Assembly (NCBI RefSeq): GCF_007474545.1
Contig: NZ_VKOG01000009.1
Location: forward strand, 20,433 to 84,432
DNA from: Chryseobacterium binzhouense
GTDB lineage: Bacteria; Bacteroidota; Bacteroidia; Flavobacteriales; Weeksellaceae
Length of the DNA: 64,000 nucleotides
Reading direction: 5' to 3'
The notes under the pieces were generated by a model, which was given only the letters and a program-made list of their open reading frames with translations, ran no database searches and was not told where the DNA came from. The translations under genes were made by a program, and so were the position numbers. Shown here piece by piece: positions 15,721 through 23,863 of this stretch (within the stretch, counting starts at the first letter, position 1; the number at the start of each line of letters is the position of its first letter).

Positions 15721-16275
15721 TTAAACTAAATGGTTGATATAGCCCTCTGTAGCATTTTCTTTTAAAATAATCTGTGCAGGATTTCCGATAACTAAAGAAT
15801 TTGATGGAACATCTGAGTTAACATAAGCATTTGGAGCAATAAGTACATTGTCTCCAATTTTTATTTTTCCTACAATTACTGCATTAGGACCAATCCAAAC
15901 CTGATTGCCAATCTCAGGAACGCCTTCATTTTTTCCTCTGTTGGCTTGTGCGATGGTTACACCTTGTGCAATATTGCAGTTTTTGCCAATTTTTGTTTTG
16001 GGATTAACGACTACTGCTCCCCAATGTCCTAAATAAAAACCTTCTCCTATCTCAGTTTCAGGATAAATCTGAAAACCGTATTTAATCTGATAATGTCTTA
16101 ATAAAAATCTCCAGAAAATACCCGGAATTGATTTTTTTGAATGTTTTTGACACTTTCTCAAAAGAAAGATATAATGCAGGTTTGGATTAATACATTTTAT
16201 CAAAATATCTTTGCTAGAAAGCCATTTTCCGCTTTCCCTGTAGAAATCCTTCTGTATTGTAGTGTAATTTTTCAT
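15721..16275 (-). CDS. Hexapeptide-repeat acyltransferase (serine acetyltransferase-like)
   Basis: A 184-residue protein with a helical N-terminal part and a left-handed beta-helix of hexapeptide repeats (VVVNPKTKIGKNCNIAQGVTI, GPNAVIVGKIKIGDNVLIAP), ending with the usual VIGNPA loop. It would transfer an acetyl or other acyl group from CoA. It resembles the serine acetyltransferase/colanic-acid acetyltransferase group but need not be CysE. Start placed at the ATG 16275 (MKNYTTIQKDF); an in-frame ATG at 16302 would add nine residues. It has its own -7 box. Confidence 0.82.
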   Translation of the reverse strand: MKNYTTIQKDFYRESGKWLSSKDILIKCINPNLHYIFLLRKCQKHSKKSIPGIFWRFLLRHYQIKYGFQIYPETEIGEGFYLGHWGAVVVNPKTKIGKNCNIAQGVTIAQANRGKNEGVPEIGNQVWIGPNAVIVGKIKIGDNVLIAPNAYVNSDVPSNSLVIGNPAQIILKENATEGYINHLV

Positions 16276-16322
16276 ATTGTGCAGAGAATGAAGATTGATC
16301 AACTGATGTTGATTAATTTAAA

Positions 16323-16330
16323 CAAAAGTA
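16323..16330 (-). promoter_or_regulatory. -7 box of the acyltransferase gene
   Basis: TACTTTTG on the minus strand, upstream of both possible start codons (16302 and 16275). Confidence 0.45.
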
Positions 16331-16384
16331 ATTAATTGTAACTAATCTATTTAATTTTAAAAACTTGATTTTATGTCTTAGAAA

Positions 16385-17308
16385 TTAATACTTCTCATAC
16401 CACCTAAACGTTTCGTGGGCAATAGTTTCTTTTTCTTTTTGCAGAAATTCTAAAAATGCTTCAGAAACCGGACTGTGTTTTTTCTCTCTAAGCCAGATCA
16501 AACTCCAGTTGGTTTTGATAGGTAAACCTTTCATCGGGATAATTTGTAACTCTTTATTCCGCAGCTCGTTTCTGATTCCTATGAGCGGCATAATAGAAAA
16601 CCCTAAACCTGCTAACAAAGCCTGTTTTACCGCTTCGTTGGAGGTAAGTTCCATTTTTTTGAGTACAGAAATATGGTTTTGGTTAATGAATTTTTCCATA
16701 GTTTGTCGGGTTCCTGAACCTTTTTCGCGAAAAATTAACGGCAGACTTTCAAAAAAATCTTTTACATTTTCCTGACTTTCCACGTTTTGCTGCGCATTTC
16801 CTACCAAAAAAAGTTTGTTTTGCAGTAAGTCTAATTTTTCGATACTTAAATTTTTAGGCAATATGGAAACCAGCGCAAAATCTACCTCATTATTTTCCAG
16901 ACTTTCTATTACTTTTTGTTTGTTGGTTACATCCATTTCCAGCTCAATTCCGGGATGTTGCTGCATAAACTGGCTCAAAAAATAGGGCATCACATATTTT
17001 CCGGTAGACACTACAGAAATTTTTAATCTGCCTGTAAGTTGCCCTTTATAAGCCATCGTTTTATAATTAATGGCGTGTACCTGCTGAATAATTACTTCGG
17101 CTGCTTTGGCTATTTCTCTGCCAAAATCGGTAATGTAAATTTTTCTGCCAATGACTTCAGTAAGCGGAATATTAAACTGATCCTGAAAGTTTCTCAATTG
17201 TATCGAAACTGCAGGCTGCGTCAGATGAAGCTCTTCCGAAGCTTTTGTAACGCTCTGAGTCTGTACAATTTTCAGGAATATCTGTAGTTGATTTAACGTG
17301 TAATTCAT
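16385..17308 (-). CDS. LysR-type transcriptional regulator
   Basis: 307 residues with an N-terminal winged helix-turn-helix (LNQLQIFLKIVQTQSVTKASEELHLTQPAVSIQLRNFQ, split here: the recognition helix contains QPAVSIQLRNF) and a LysR substrate-binding domain (LKISVVSTGKYVMPYFLSQF). LysR-type proteins that control CO2-fixation or bicarbonate-uptake genes (CbbR, CmpR) belong to this family. It is divergent from icd with 97 bases between, the standard layout for a LysR protein controlling its neighbour. Its ligand cannot be read from the sequence. Confidence 0.92.
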   Translation of the reverse strand: MNYTLNQLQIFLKIVQTQSVTKASEELHLTQPAVSIQLRNFQDQFNIPLTEVIGRKIYITDFGREIAKAAEVIIQQVHAINYKTMAYKGQLTGRLKISVVSTGKYVMPYFLSQFMQQHPGIELEMDVTNKQKVIESLENNEVDFALVSILPKNLSIEKLDLLQNKLFLVGNAQQNVESQENVKDFFESLPLIFREKGSGTRQTMEKFINQNHISVLKKMELTSNEAVKQALLAGLGFSIMPLIGIRNELRNKELQIIPMKGLPIKTNWSLIWLREKKHSPVSEAFLEFLQKEKETIAHETFRWYEKY

Positions 17309-17332
17309 AAAATATGTTTATATAAAACATTA

Positions 17333-17340
17333 CAAAAATA
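17333..17340 (-). promoter_or_regulatory. -7 box of the LysR gene
   Basis: TATTTTTG on the minus strand, 24 bases before the ATG at 17308. Confidence 0.5.
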
Positions 17341-17351
17341 AATAAAAATTT

Positions 17352-17362
17352 ATGAATTTCAT
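17352..17362. promoter_or_regulatory. Possible LysR operator between lysR and icd
   Basis: ATGAATTTCAT is an inverted repeat (ATGAA-N-TTCAT) in the short divergent region, next to the LysR -7 box. The position fits an autoregulatory LysR site, but such short AT-rich palindromes also arise by chance. No consensus -7 box was found for icd, which would fit an activator-dependent promoter. Confidence 0.3.
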
Positions 17363-17405
17363 TTCTCAAATTTGTCCACAGAAATAACAAACTAAAAATT
17401 ATTCA

Positions 17406-18842
17406 ATGAAAAGAATTACAGTAGCTAAAGGTGATGGTATAGGTCCGGAAATTATGGATGCAACCCTGAAAATAATTTTAGCAGCAGGAGCACAATTGGA
17501 AATTGATGAAATAGAAATTGGAGAGAAAATATATCTGTCCGGAAACACTTCCGGAATTTCTTCCGAAAGCTGGGATATTATCAGAAGAAATAAAATTTTC
17601 CTGAAAGCACCTATCACCACTCCTCAAGGCGGAGGATATAAAAGTCTGAATGTAACTACCCGAAAATTTTTAGGATTGTACGCCAACGTAAGACCTTGCA
17701 CCAGTTTGCACCCTTTCGTAAGTACCAAACACCCGGTAATGGATATGGTGATTGTGAGAGAAAATGAGGAAGATTTGTATGCAGGAATAGAACATCAGCA
17801 GACCGATGAGGTAATACAATGTCTGAAACTCATCAGCAGACCGGGCTGCGAAAAAATTGTAAGATATGCTTTTGAATATGCAAAACAGCAAAACCGAAAA
17901 AAGGTAACCTGCTTTAGCAAAGACAATATTATGAAACAAACCGACGGATTGTTTCACCAGGTGTTCAATGAAATTGCAAAAGAATATCCGGAAATAGAAA
18001 ATGAACACTGGATTGTTGATATAGGTGCTGCAAAAGTGGCAGATACACCGGAAGATTTTGATGTGATTGTGATGCCGAATTTATACGGAGACATCATCAG
18101 CGATATAGCTGCACAAATTACGGGTTCTGTTGGTTTAGCAGGCTCTGCCAATATCGGCGAAGAATGTTCTATGTTCGAAGCGATACACGGTTCTGCGCCT
18201 ACCATTGCAGGACAAAACGTTGCTAATCCTTCAGGTTTATTGCAGGGAGCGGTGATGATGCTGAACCATATCGGACAAAACGAGGTGGCCGAAAAAGTAC
18301 ACAATGCGTGGCTGAAAACGCTGGAAGACGGTATTCATACCCAAGATATTTTCAGCGATGAAACCAGCAAACAAAAAGTAGGAACCCAAGCGTTTGCCGA
18401 TGCCGTAATTGCTAATCTGGGACAAAAACCAGCCCAGCTAAAACCGGTGCATTATGCCAACAATACGGTAATGGATCTTCCAAAATACCAAAGAAAACCT
18501 TCGGCGAAAAAAGAATTGGCAGGAGTAGATGTTTTCGTGCATTGGAGCGGAACAGATCCTAACGAATTGGCAGAGAAAATGAAAAAAATTCAAACAGAAG
18601 GCATTCAACTTACAATGATTACCAACCGTGGTATTAAGGTGTGGCCCGATGGTTTTAAAGAAACTTTCTGTACCGATCATTGGAGATGCAGATTCAAACC
18701 TTCTGAAAATCAGAAAATTCAGAAAGAACATATCATTCAGTTATTGCAAAGCGCGCTGCATCAGGAAATTGATGTCATTAAAACAGAAAATCTGTATGAA
18801 TTTGATGGAAAAGCCGGATATTCTCTGGGGCAGGGACAGTAA
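17406..18842 (+). CDS. icd: NADP-type isocitrate dehydrogenase with C-terminal extension
   Basis: 478 residues. An isocitrate/isopropylmalate dehydrogenase-family enzyme: GDGIGPEIM at the N-terminus, GGYKSLNVTTRK and LYANVRPC for substrate binding, VRENEEDLYAG, the metal/catalytic segment NLYGDIISDIAAQI, and EAIHGSAPTIAGQNVANP near the coenzyme site. Residues about 335-478 form an extra C-terminal domain, as in the Thermus/Rickettsia-type dimeric isocitrate dehydrogenase. It oxidises isocitrate to 2-oxoglutarate and CO2, reversibly. First gene of a tight plus-strand cluster ending in an SbtA-like bicarbonate permease. Confidence 0.9.
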   Translation: MKRITVAKGDGIGPEIMDATLKIILAAGAQLEIDEIEIGEKIYLSGNTSGISSESWDIIRRNKIFLKAPITTPQGGGYKSLNVTTRKFLGLYANVRPCTSLHPFVSTKHPVMDMVIVRENEEDLYAGIEHQQTDEVIQCLKLISRPGCEKIVRYAFEYAKQQNRKKVTCFSKDNIMKQTDGLFHQVFNEIAKEYPEIENEHWIVDIGAAKVADTPEDFDVIVMPNLYGDIISDIAAQITGSVGLAGSANIGEECSMFEAIHGSAPTIAGQNVANPSGLLQGAVMMLNHIGQNEVAEKVHNAWLKTLEDGIHTQDIFSDETSKQKVGTQAFADAVIANLGQKPAQLKPVHYANNTVMDLPKYQRKPSAKKELAGVDVFVHWSGTDPNELAEKMKKIQTEGIQLTMITNRGIKVWPDGFKETFCTDHWRCRFKPSENQKIQKEHIIQLLQSALHQEIDVIKTENLYEFDGKAGYSLGQGQ

Positions 18843-18863
18843 AAATCATTTAAAATAATTTTT

Positions 18864-19040
18864 ATGATAACTAAAAATCTAAGTCTTGCCCTATCATTAG
18901 GATTTTTGATGTTGTCCCTAATGTTAGGAATCTTCATAGAAAATACCATCTACAGCCATCTGTTTACTTTGCTGGCTATTGTTACCGGAGCAGATTGTTT
19001 ACAGAAATTTTCACCTCAAAATAATAAAGACAATGAATAA
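18864..19040 (+). CDS. Tiny two-helix membrane protein
   Basis: A 58-codon frame, ATG at 18864 and TAA at 19038-19040, too short for the usual length cut-off. It encodes two hydrophobic stretches (about residues 8-26 and 32-44) and a polar, Asn/Lys-rich tail (SPQNNKDNE). It begins 21 bases after the icd stop and its end overlaps the next start codon by eight bases (ATGAATAA), typical of a translated gene in an operon. No family recognised; a small membrane partner of the permease or of another gene product here is possible. Confidence 0.65.
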   Translation: MITKNLSLALSLGFLMLSLMLGIFIENTIYSHLFTLLAIVTGADCLQKFSPQNNKDNE

Positions 19041-19314
19041 TTTAGAAAAATTGACCCTTATAGAAGGGAACTTTACCACAGAAGAAGCCAAAGAAATTTT
19101 GCAGAATGTTTTTATGACTAAAATTAAATTCCATGAGCATAAGAATTTCAGCAGTATTGAGCGGTTCGGAAAGGATGACGAAACTGCGGTAAGCAGAATT
19201 CCGGAACTTAAAAAAGAATTGCAGCGGCTGAACGAAATTTTCACCTGGGCGCAACAGCATCATAAAAGACTTCATTTATCATCAGAAATTCATATTTCTT
19301 TTATTGAAGAATAA
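19033..19314 (+). CDS. Small uncharacterised protein in the icd-sbtA cluster
   Basis: 93 residues, soluble, rich in Glu and Lys, predicted mostly helical with a final strand (LSSEIHISFIEE). Start set at 19033 (MNNLEKLTLIEG), overlapping the preceding 58-codon gene; an upstream in-frame ATG at 18979 lies inside that gene and gives unlikely residues. Its stop codon is followed two bases later by the next start. The overlaps on both sides argue for a real gene. No function recognised. Confidence 0.75.
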   Translation: MNNLEKLTLIEGNFTTEEAKEILQNVFMTKIKFHEHKNFSSIERFGKDDETAVSRIPELKKELQRLNEIFTWAQQHHKRLHLSSEIHISFIEE

Positions 19315-19316
19315 AT

Positions 19317-20153
19317 ATGTTTGAAGGAAGAACCCTGCTTATTGCAACCAAACATCAAAAAGAGAAGGTGATTGCCCCAATTTTTGAAAAAGAATTTGGG
19401 GTAAAATGTATTGTTTCGCAGCAGTTTGATACAGATGTTTTAGGAACTTTTACAGGGGACGTAGAACGCGAAAACGATCCGCTTACCACGGTAAAAGAAA
19501 AATGCAGAGCAGCGATGAGTTTGGAAAAATGCGATTTGGCTATTGCAAGCGAAGGTTCTTTTGGGGCGCATCCCAGTGTGTTTTTTGCTTCGGCAGACGA
19601 AGAATTTCTGGTGTTGCTGGATGAAAAAAATAAGCTGGAAATTATAGCCCGAGAAATAAGTTTGGAAACCAATTTTGCAGGATCAGAAGTGGCAACAGAA
19701 AAGGAATTATTGGAGTTTGCTGCTAAAGCAGGTTTTCCGCAGCACGGCTTGATTATTAGAAAAGAAGCGCAGGATGCTACCCATTTGGTAAAAGGAATTA
19801 CAGATGAAACTACGCTGCTCAATAGTTTTAAAGAATTTCAAAAACTATACGGAAAAGCATTTGTAGAAACCGATATGCGGGCAATGTACAATCCTACCAG
19901 AATGAGCGTGATTGAAAAAACCGCAAAAAAACTGGTGGAAAAAATTAAATGTACCTGCCCCAATTGCCAAACACCCGGTTTTGATATTACCGAAGCCGTG
20001 AAAGGTTTGCTTTGCGCACAATGTGGTTTTCCTACCAGAAGCACGCTCAGTTACATTTATTCTTGTAAAAAGTGCGATTTTAAAAAAGAGGAAAAATATC
20101 CGCATCAAAAACAATTGGAAGATCCTATGTACTGCGATTTCTGCAATCCTTAA
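19317..20153 (+). CDS. Uncharacterised zinc-ribbon protein, DUF6671-like
   Basis: 278 residues. The N-terminal two thirds form an alpha/beta domain (LIATKHQKEKVIAPIF, CDLAIASEGSFGAHPS, LLDEKNKLEIIAREI). The C-terminus holds three Cys pairs and a last CDFC (CTCPNCQTPG, LCAQCGF, CKKCDF, CDFC), which should bind two zinc ions. It resembles the family I recall as DUF6671; this was not checked. Function unknown. It lies two bases after the previous gene and ten bases before the Sua5-type gene, so all are probably co-expressed. Confidence 0.75.
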   Translation: MFEGRTLLIATKHQKEKVIAPIFEKEFGVKCIVSQQFDTDVLGTFTGDVERENDPLTTVKEKCRAAMSLEKCDLAIASEGSFGAHPSVFFASADEEFLVLLDEKNKLEIIAREISLETNFAGSEVATEKELLEFAAKAGFPQHGLIIRKEAQDATHLVKGITDETTLLNSFKEFQKLYGKAFVETDMRAMYNPTRMSVIEKTAKKLVEKIKCTCPNCQTPGFDITEAVKGLLCAQCGFPTRSTLSYIYSCKKCDFKKEEKYPHQKQLEDPMYCDFCNP

Positions 20154-20163
20154 TGAAGAAAAA

Positions 20164-21114
20164 ATGATTACAAAAGATATTCAAAAAGCTATAGAAGCAT
20201 TAGAAAATAATGAGTTGATAGCGCTGCCAACAGAAACGGTTTATGGTTTGGCAGGAAATGCTTACAACGAAACGGCCATTAAAAAAATTTTTGAGCTTAA
20301 AAAAAGACCGTTGTACAATCCGTTAATTGTGCATCTGCATTCGGTAGCACAGTTGAAAGAAGTAGCAAGGGAAATTCCGGAAAAAGCAAAGATACTTGCA
20401 GAAAAATTCTGGCCAGGATCGCTCACTTTAGTATTGAAAAAGCAGGCTCATATTCCTGATTTGGTAACGGCTGGAAAAGATACTGTGGCGGTAAGAATTC
20501 CGCAGCATTTAGTTGCATTGGCGTTATTGGAACAGTTAGATTTTCCTTTAGTAGCACCCAGCGCTAATCCTTTTGGAAGCATTAGTCCTACTTCTCCACA
20601 ACACGTCAGTAATTATTTTCAAGACAAACTGCCCGTTATTTTAGATGGCGGAAATTGTGCAAACGGAGTAGAATCTACTATTGTTGGTTTTCGGGGCGAT
20701 TCAGTTGTTTTGTACCGGCACGGTTCGGTATCAGTAGAAGAAATAGAGCAGGTGATTGGCAAAATAGAAACCATAACCCACAACGATACCACGCCCGATG
20801 CACCCGGAATGCTTTCAAAACATTATGCCCCCAAAACTCCTGCGGTACTTACGGAAAATATTGAAAACGAAATTCAGAAAAATTCAGGAAAAAGAATTGG
20901 TGCTTTAATATTTAAAAATCAAACGAAAACAGCAGTTGCGTATCAGGAAGTTCTTTCTGTAAAAGGAGATTTAAAAGAAGCCACCAAAAATTTGTATGCC
21001 GCTTTGCATCGGTTGGATGCAATGGATTTGGACATCATTATTGCTGAACGTTTACCAGATAACGGTTTGGGAATCACATTAAATGACAGGCTCAGCCGCG
21101 CCGTAAAAAGATAA
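20164..21114 (+). CDS. sua5: Sua5-type L-threonylcarbamoyladenylate synthase
   Basis: 316 residues: a YrdC/TsaC domain (about 1-200; PTETVYGLAGNA, FELKKRPLYNPLIVHL, PGSLTLVLKK, APSANPFGSISPT) followed by a Sua5 C-terminal domain (LSKHYAPKTPAVL; LYAALHRLDAMD). It makes threonylcarbamoyl-AMP from threonine, bicarbonate and ATP, the first step of t6A tRNA modification. The start is at 20164 (MITKDIQKAIEAL). A longer frame opening at 20023 would overlap the previous gene in another frame and is rejected. Its use of bicarbonate fits the SbtA-like gene 22 bases downstream. Confidence 0.93.
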   Translation: MITKDIQKAIEALENNELIALPTETVYGLAGNAYNETAIKKIFELKKRPLYNPLIVHLHSVAQLKEVAREIPEKAKILAEKFWPGSLTLVLKKQAHIPDLVTAGKDTVAVRIPQHLVALALLEQLDFPLVAPSANPFGSISPTSPQHVSNYFQDKLPVILDGGNCANGVESTIVGFRGDSVVLYRHGSVSVEEIEQVIGKIETITHNDTTPDAPGMLSKHYAPKTPAVLTENIENEIQKNSGKRIGALIFKNQTKTAVAYQEVLSVKGDLKEATKNLYAALHRLDAMDLDIIIAERLPDNGLGITLNDRLSRAVKR

Positions 21115-21136
21115 AAAATTAAGTAAAATTAAACGA

Positions 21137-22099
21137 ATGAATTTTGATTTATTGATAGAAAATTTAACCAATCCTGCACTGTTGTTTTTTGTGTTGGGGG
21201 TAATAGCTGTGCTGGTAAAAAGCGATTTGGAAATACCGCCCAACTCTTCCAAGTTTATCTCTTTATACCTGCTTTTTGCTATTGGATTTAAAGGCGGACA
21301 GGAATTGTCGCACGAGCATTTTACGGCAGAAATCGGTTGGTCTATGCTTTTCGGAATTGCTTTATCGCTGGTGATTCCGCTGTACACATTTTTTATTTTA
21401 AAGAAGCGTTTATCACTCTATGATGCAGGAGCTATTGCTGCAGCTTATGGCTCGGTAAGTGCCGTAACTTTTGTGACCGCAGCCAGTTATTTAGAAACTC
21501 AGCAGTTGGAGTTGCACGGTCATATGGTAGCCATTATGGCGCTGATGGAATCTCCGGCAATTATTATGGGCTTAGTGCTTATTTCAATTTTTGGGAAAGA
21601 TCAGGGCAGTGAAATCAAAAAAAGAACCGCCATTAAACATTCATTTACCAACGGAAGCGTGTTGCTTATTTTGGGAAGTTTGGCAATTGGTTTTTTAGCC
21701 GATGATAAACAGGCAGAAGGTATAAAACCTTTTACCAACGATTTATTCAAAGGGTTTTTAGCCATTTTTCTTTTGGATATGGGTGTTACCAGCGGACGAA
21801 AGCTAAAATCTTTTTTCTCTTTCGGCTGGTTTCCTATTTTATTTGCAGCGATTATTCCGTTGATAAACGGCTGTATTGTTGCGTGGATAAGTTCGTGGGT
21901 TACTCCTGATGTTTCTAGCCGTTTTATTTTTGCTATTCTTGCGGCAAGTGCATCTTATATCGCCGTACCTGCCGCAATGAAAATATCTGTGCCGAAAGCC
22001 AATCCGGGATTGTTTTTACCGATGGCACTGGCAGTTACTTTCCCTATGAATATAACAATCGGGATGCCTTTGTACTTTCTGGTGGTGCAAAATACTTAG
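21137..22099 (+). CDS. SbtA-like sodium-dependent bicarbonate permease
   Basis: 320 residues with about 10 membrane helices in two similar halves. LLENLTNPALLFFVLG-type start, FKGGQELS, YGSVSAVTFVTA, MALMESPAIIMGL and the second-half counterpart AASASYIAVPAAMK are marks of the SbtA family. Cyanobacterial SbtA is a high-affinity Na+/bicarbonate symporter controlled by the PII-like SbtB; no SbtB gene is seen in this window. It ends the cluster and is convergent, two bases apart, with the glycan genes on the other strand; no terminator is visible between them. Confidence 0.88.
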   Translation: MNFDLLIENLTNPALLFFVLGVIAVLVKSDLEIPPNSSKFISLYLLFAIGFKGGQELSHEHFTAEIGWSMLFGIALSLVIPLYTFFILKKRLSLYDAGAIAAAYGSVSAVTFVTAASYLETQQLELHGHMVAIMALMESPAIIMGLVLISIFGKDQGSEIKKRTAIKHSFTNGSVLLILGSLAIGFLADDKQAEGIKPFTNDLFKGFLAIFLLDMGVTSGRKLKSFFSFGWFPILFAAIIPLINGCIVAWISSWVTPDVSSRFIFAILAASASYIAVPAAMKISVPKANPGLFLPMALAVTFPMNITIGMPLYFLVVQNT

Positions 22100-22101
22100 A
22101 T

Positions 22102-23295
22102 TTATACAGAAAGCTCGTCAATAATTTCCATAATAGAATTGACAGAATTTTGCAGACTAAAAGGCATTTGATAATCTTTAAGATTGTTTTGATAGGTGTT
22201 AAAATGATCTGGTGTTGTCAATGCCTTTTTCATTCCCTCATAAATTCCTTCTTCGGAATTCTCAACAATTAAGCCTAATTTGCCGTTTTCCAGCATTTCA
22301 TTTACTCCGGAAACTTCTGTAGCAATAATGTTTTTCTTAAGCGTAATCGCTTCAAACAAAACCGTAGGAAAGCCTTCGTATCTTGAACTGAGAATATAAA
22401 ACTCTGCTGCTTTAAAATAGGGATAAGGATTGTCTGTAAAACCAAGCATTTCAGCAGTATTATCTACGCCTAATTCTGCTTTTAATTTTCGGATGTTTTC
22501 AAAATCATAACCGTCGCCAATAATTTGAACCCGATGTTGGTAGCCTTCATCCAAAAGTTTTTTATGAACTTTCAGCAATCTGTCAAAACCTTTCTGTGGG
22601 AAAACCGTTCCTACACTTACGAGAGTTGGTTGTCGGTTGTTGGTTGTTGGTTGTTGGTTGTCATTGTGAGGAACGAAGAAATCTGTTGCTTTTTCATTGG
22701 ACTTTTTTAGAATTTCTTCCGTATCCAAAGGGTTGTAAATTCTGACGATTTTGTTTTTCTCCTTTTCATTTCGGGCTAATTTTTCAAAATCGTTTTGAAT
22801 TTTCTCTGAAATCACCATTATTTTATCAAACCCAAAGAATTTTCTAAACTCATCATCCGTATAATGGTGAAATTCTGTTTTAGTGAGATCATTATGAATC
22901 CAGACCATTTTTTTAGATGAAGAAATGGGGGAGTTTAGAATCTCGTCTCTCATTCCGTGAATGGCGGCAAATTCTATGTCGTATTTTTTGTTTTTGAGAA
23001 TAACAGAATATAGAATTTTTGGAAATTTTTTCAGTAAACCTTGGTAAAAAACTCTAAATGCTTTCTTTGGAAGATCCTGCAAACGGTTAGTAGTAATCAT
23101 CTCTCCTTTATTCAGATAGATAATGTTGATCCATTTCGGGATTTCACTCAAATACTTTCCTGAGTATAAGTTTAAAAGCAAATCTATTTCATATTTATCT
23201 TCAGGTAGATTTTTAAGAAAGGTCGCCAAAACTTTTTCTGCACCACCGTGGCGCAGAGAACCTATTCTGATGAGGATTTTCTTTTTGGGGCGCAT
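22102..23295 (-). CDS. Glycosyltransferase family 4, with inserted repeat
   Basis: 397 residues, GT-B fold. N-terminal domain with GSLRHGGAEKVLATFL, C-terminal domain with SVGTVFPQKGFDRL and the donor-site motif SSRYEGFPTVLFEA. A retaining glycosyltransferase, cytoplasmic, adding a sugar to a lipid-linked glycan. Between the two domains (about residues 204-224) lies FVPHNDNQQPTTNNRQPT, absent from the paralogue at 23864, encoded by an interspersed-repeat-like sequence and five 7-bp repeats. Last gene of a minus-strand operon with the acyltransferase and two other glycosyltransferases. Confidence 0.9.
   Translation of the reverse strand: MRPKKKILIRIGSLRHGGAEKVLATFLKNLPEDKYEIDLLLNLYSGKYLSEIPKWINIIYLNKGEMITTNRLQDLPKKAFRVFYQGLLKKFPKILYSVILKNKKYDIEFAAIHGMRDEILNSPISSSKKMVWIHNDLTKTEFHHYTDDEFRKFFGFDKIMVISEKIQNDFEKLARNEKEKNKIVRIYNPLDTEEILKKSNEKATDFFVPHNDNQQPTTNNRQPTLVSVGTVFPQKGFDRLLKVHKKLLDEGYQHRVQIIGDGYDFENIRKLKAELGVDNTAEMLGFTDNPYPYFKAAEFYILSSRYEGFPTVLFEAITLKKNIIATEVSGVNEMLENGKLGLIVENSEEGIYEGMKKALTTPDHFNTYQNNLKDYQMPFSLQNSVNSIMEIIDELSV
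22628..22662. repeat. Five 7-bp tandem repeats within a glycosyltransferase gene
   Basis: GGTTGTC, three GGTTGTT and GGTTGTC in a row on the plus strand. Unit length is not a multiple of three, so loss or gain of one unit would shift the reading frame of the gene at 22102-23295. Confidence 0.9.
22660..22684. repeat. Interspersed-repeat-like element (GTCATTGnGAGGAACGAAG type)
   Basis: The sequence from 22660 to 22684 matches, with two changes, the core GTCATTGCGAGGAACGAAGCAATCT that I recall as a widespread short interspersed repeat in many bacterial genomes. Here it is read in frame as DFFVPHND. Match made from memory. Confidence 0.5.
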
Positions 23296-23862
23296 CTATT
23301 TTTTTATAGGTTTATATTTGTGCGGCAGGTTTTCTTTTATATAAGCATCAAGCTTTGGTCTTATGACTTCTAGCTCACGCGGATACATTACATTATTTTC
23401 CAGAGCCTTATTGCCATATTCTTCTATGGTGCATATAAATTTTGCAGGAACTCCTGCATAAACAGAATTATCCGGCATTGATGAATTTAAAACTGATCCT
23501 GCTCCCAGAATACAGTTGTTTCCCATACTTGATCCTGGTAAAAATGTGCAGTTATTTCCTACGAAACAGTTTTCTCCAAGCCTGATTCTGCCAAAATTTC
23601 TCGCATCTTCATATTTTTCTATATTTCTGATTACATACATGGCCCCGTCATGATTGATGAAGGTGCAACCTGCTGTAATTTTTGTGCGATCTCCAATTTC
23701 TATAAGATAGGGCTCAGAGCCAAACGAAGGGGCTTCAATAAAAATGACATTCTTCCCAACTTTCATGCCTTTAACTTTACAAATTTCAATGTAGGATTTG
23801 TCGTAAAGCTGTTTCCAAATCGTATGTATTTTTATAACAATACGGTACAGTAAATTCATCAA
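23296..23862 (-). CDS. Hexapeptide-repeat acyltransferase of the glycan locus
   Basis: 188 residues. Left-handed beta-helix of hexapeptide repeats (LIEIGDRTKITAGCTFINHDGAM, GENCFVGNNCTFLPGSSMGNNCILGAGSV), ending in YAGVPAKFI. This is the maltose/galactoside-type O-acetyltransferase group; His at INHD is the probable catalytic base. It would O-acetylate a sugar of the surface glycan. One base separates it from the gene on either side (23295 and 23864), so it is in an operon of four genes. Confidence 0.88.
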   Translation of the reverse strand: MMNLLYRIVIKIHTIWKQLYDKSYIEICKVKGMKVGKNVIFIEAPSFGSEPYLIEIGDRTKITAGCTFINHDGAMYVIRNIEKYEDARNFGRIRLGENCFVGNNCTFLPGSSMGNNCILGAGSVLNSSMPDNSVYAGVPAKFICTIEEYGNKALENNVMYPRELEVIRPKLDAYIKENLPHKYKPIKK

Positions 23863-23863
23863 G

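Noticed and set aside
19011-20114. Minus-strand frames opposite the icd-sbtA cluster
   Set aside because: They are shadows of the plus-strand genes; no promoter box or plausible protein was seen.
20023-20163. Longer start for the Sua5-type gene
   Set aside because: The extra 47 codons overlap the preceding zinc-ribbon gene in another frame; the family starts at MITKDIQ (20164).
22628-22662. 7-bp tandem repeats as a CRISPR array
   Set aside because: No spacers and the unit is far too short; it is a simple tandem repeat within a gene.
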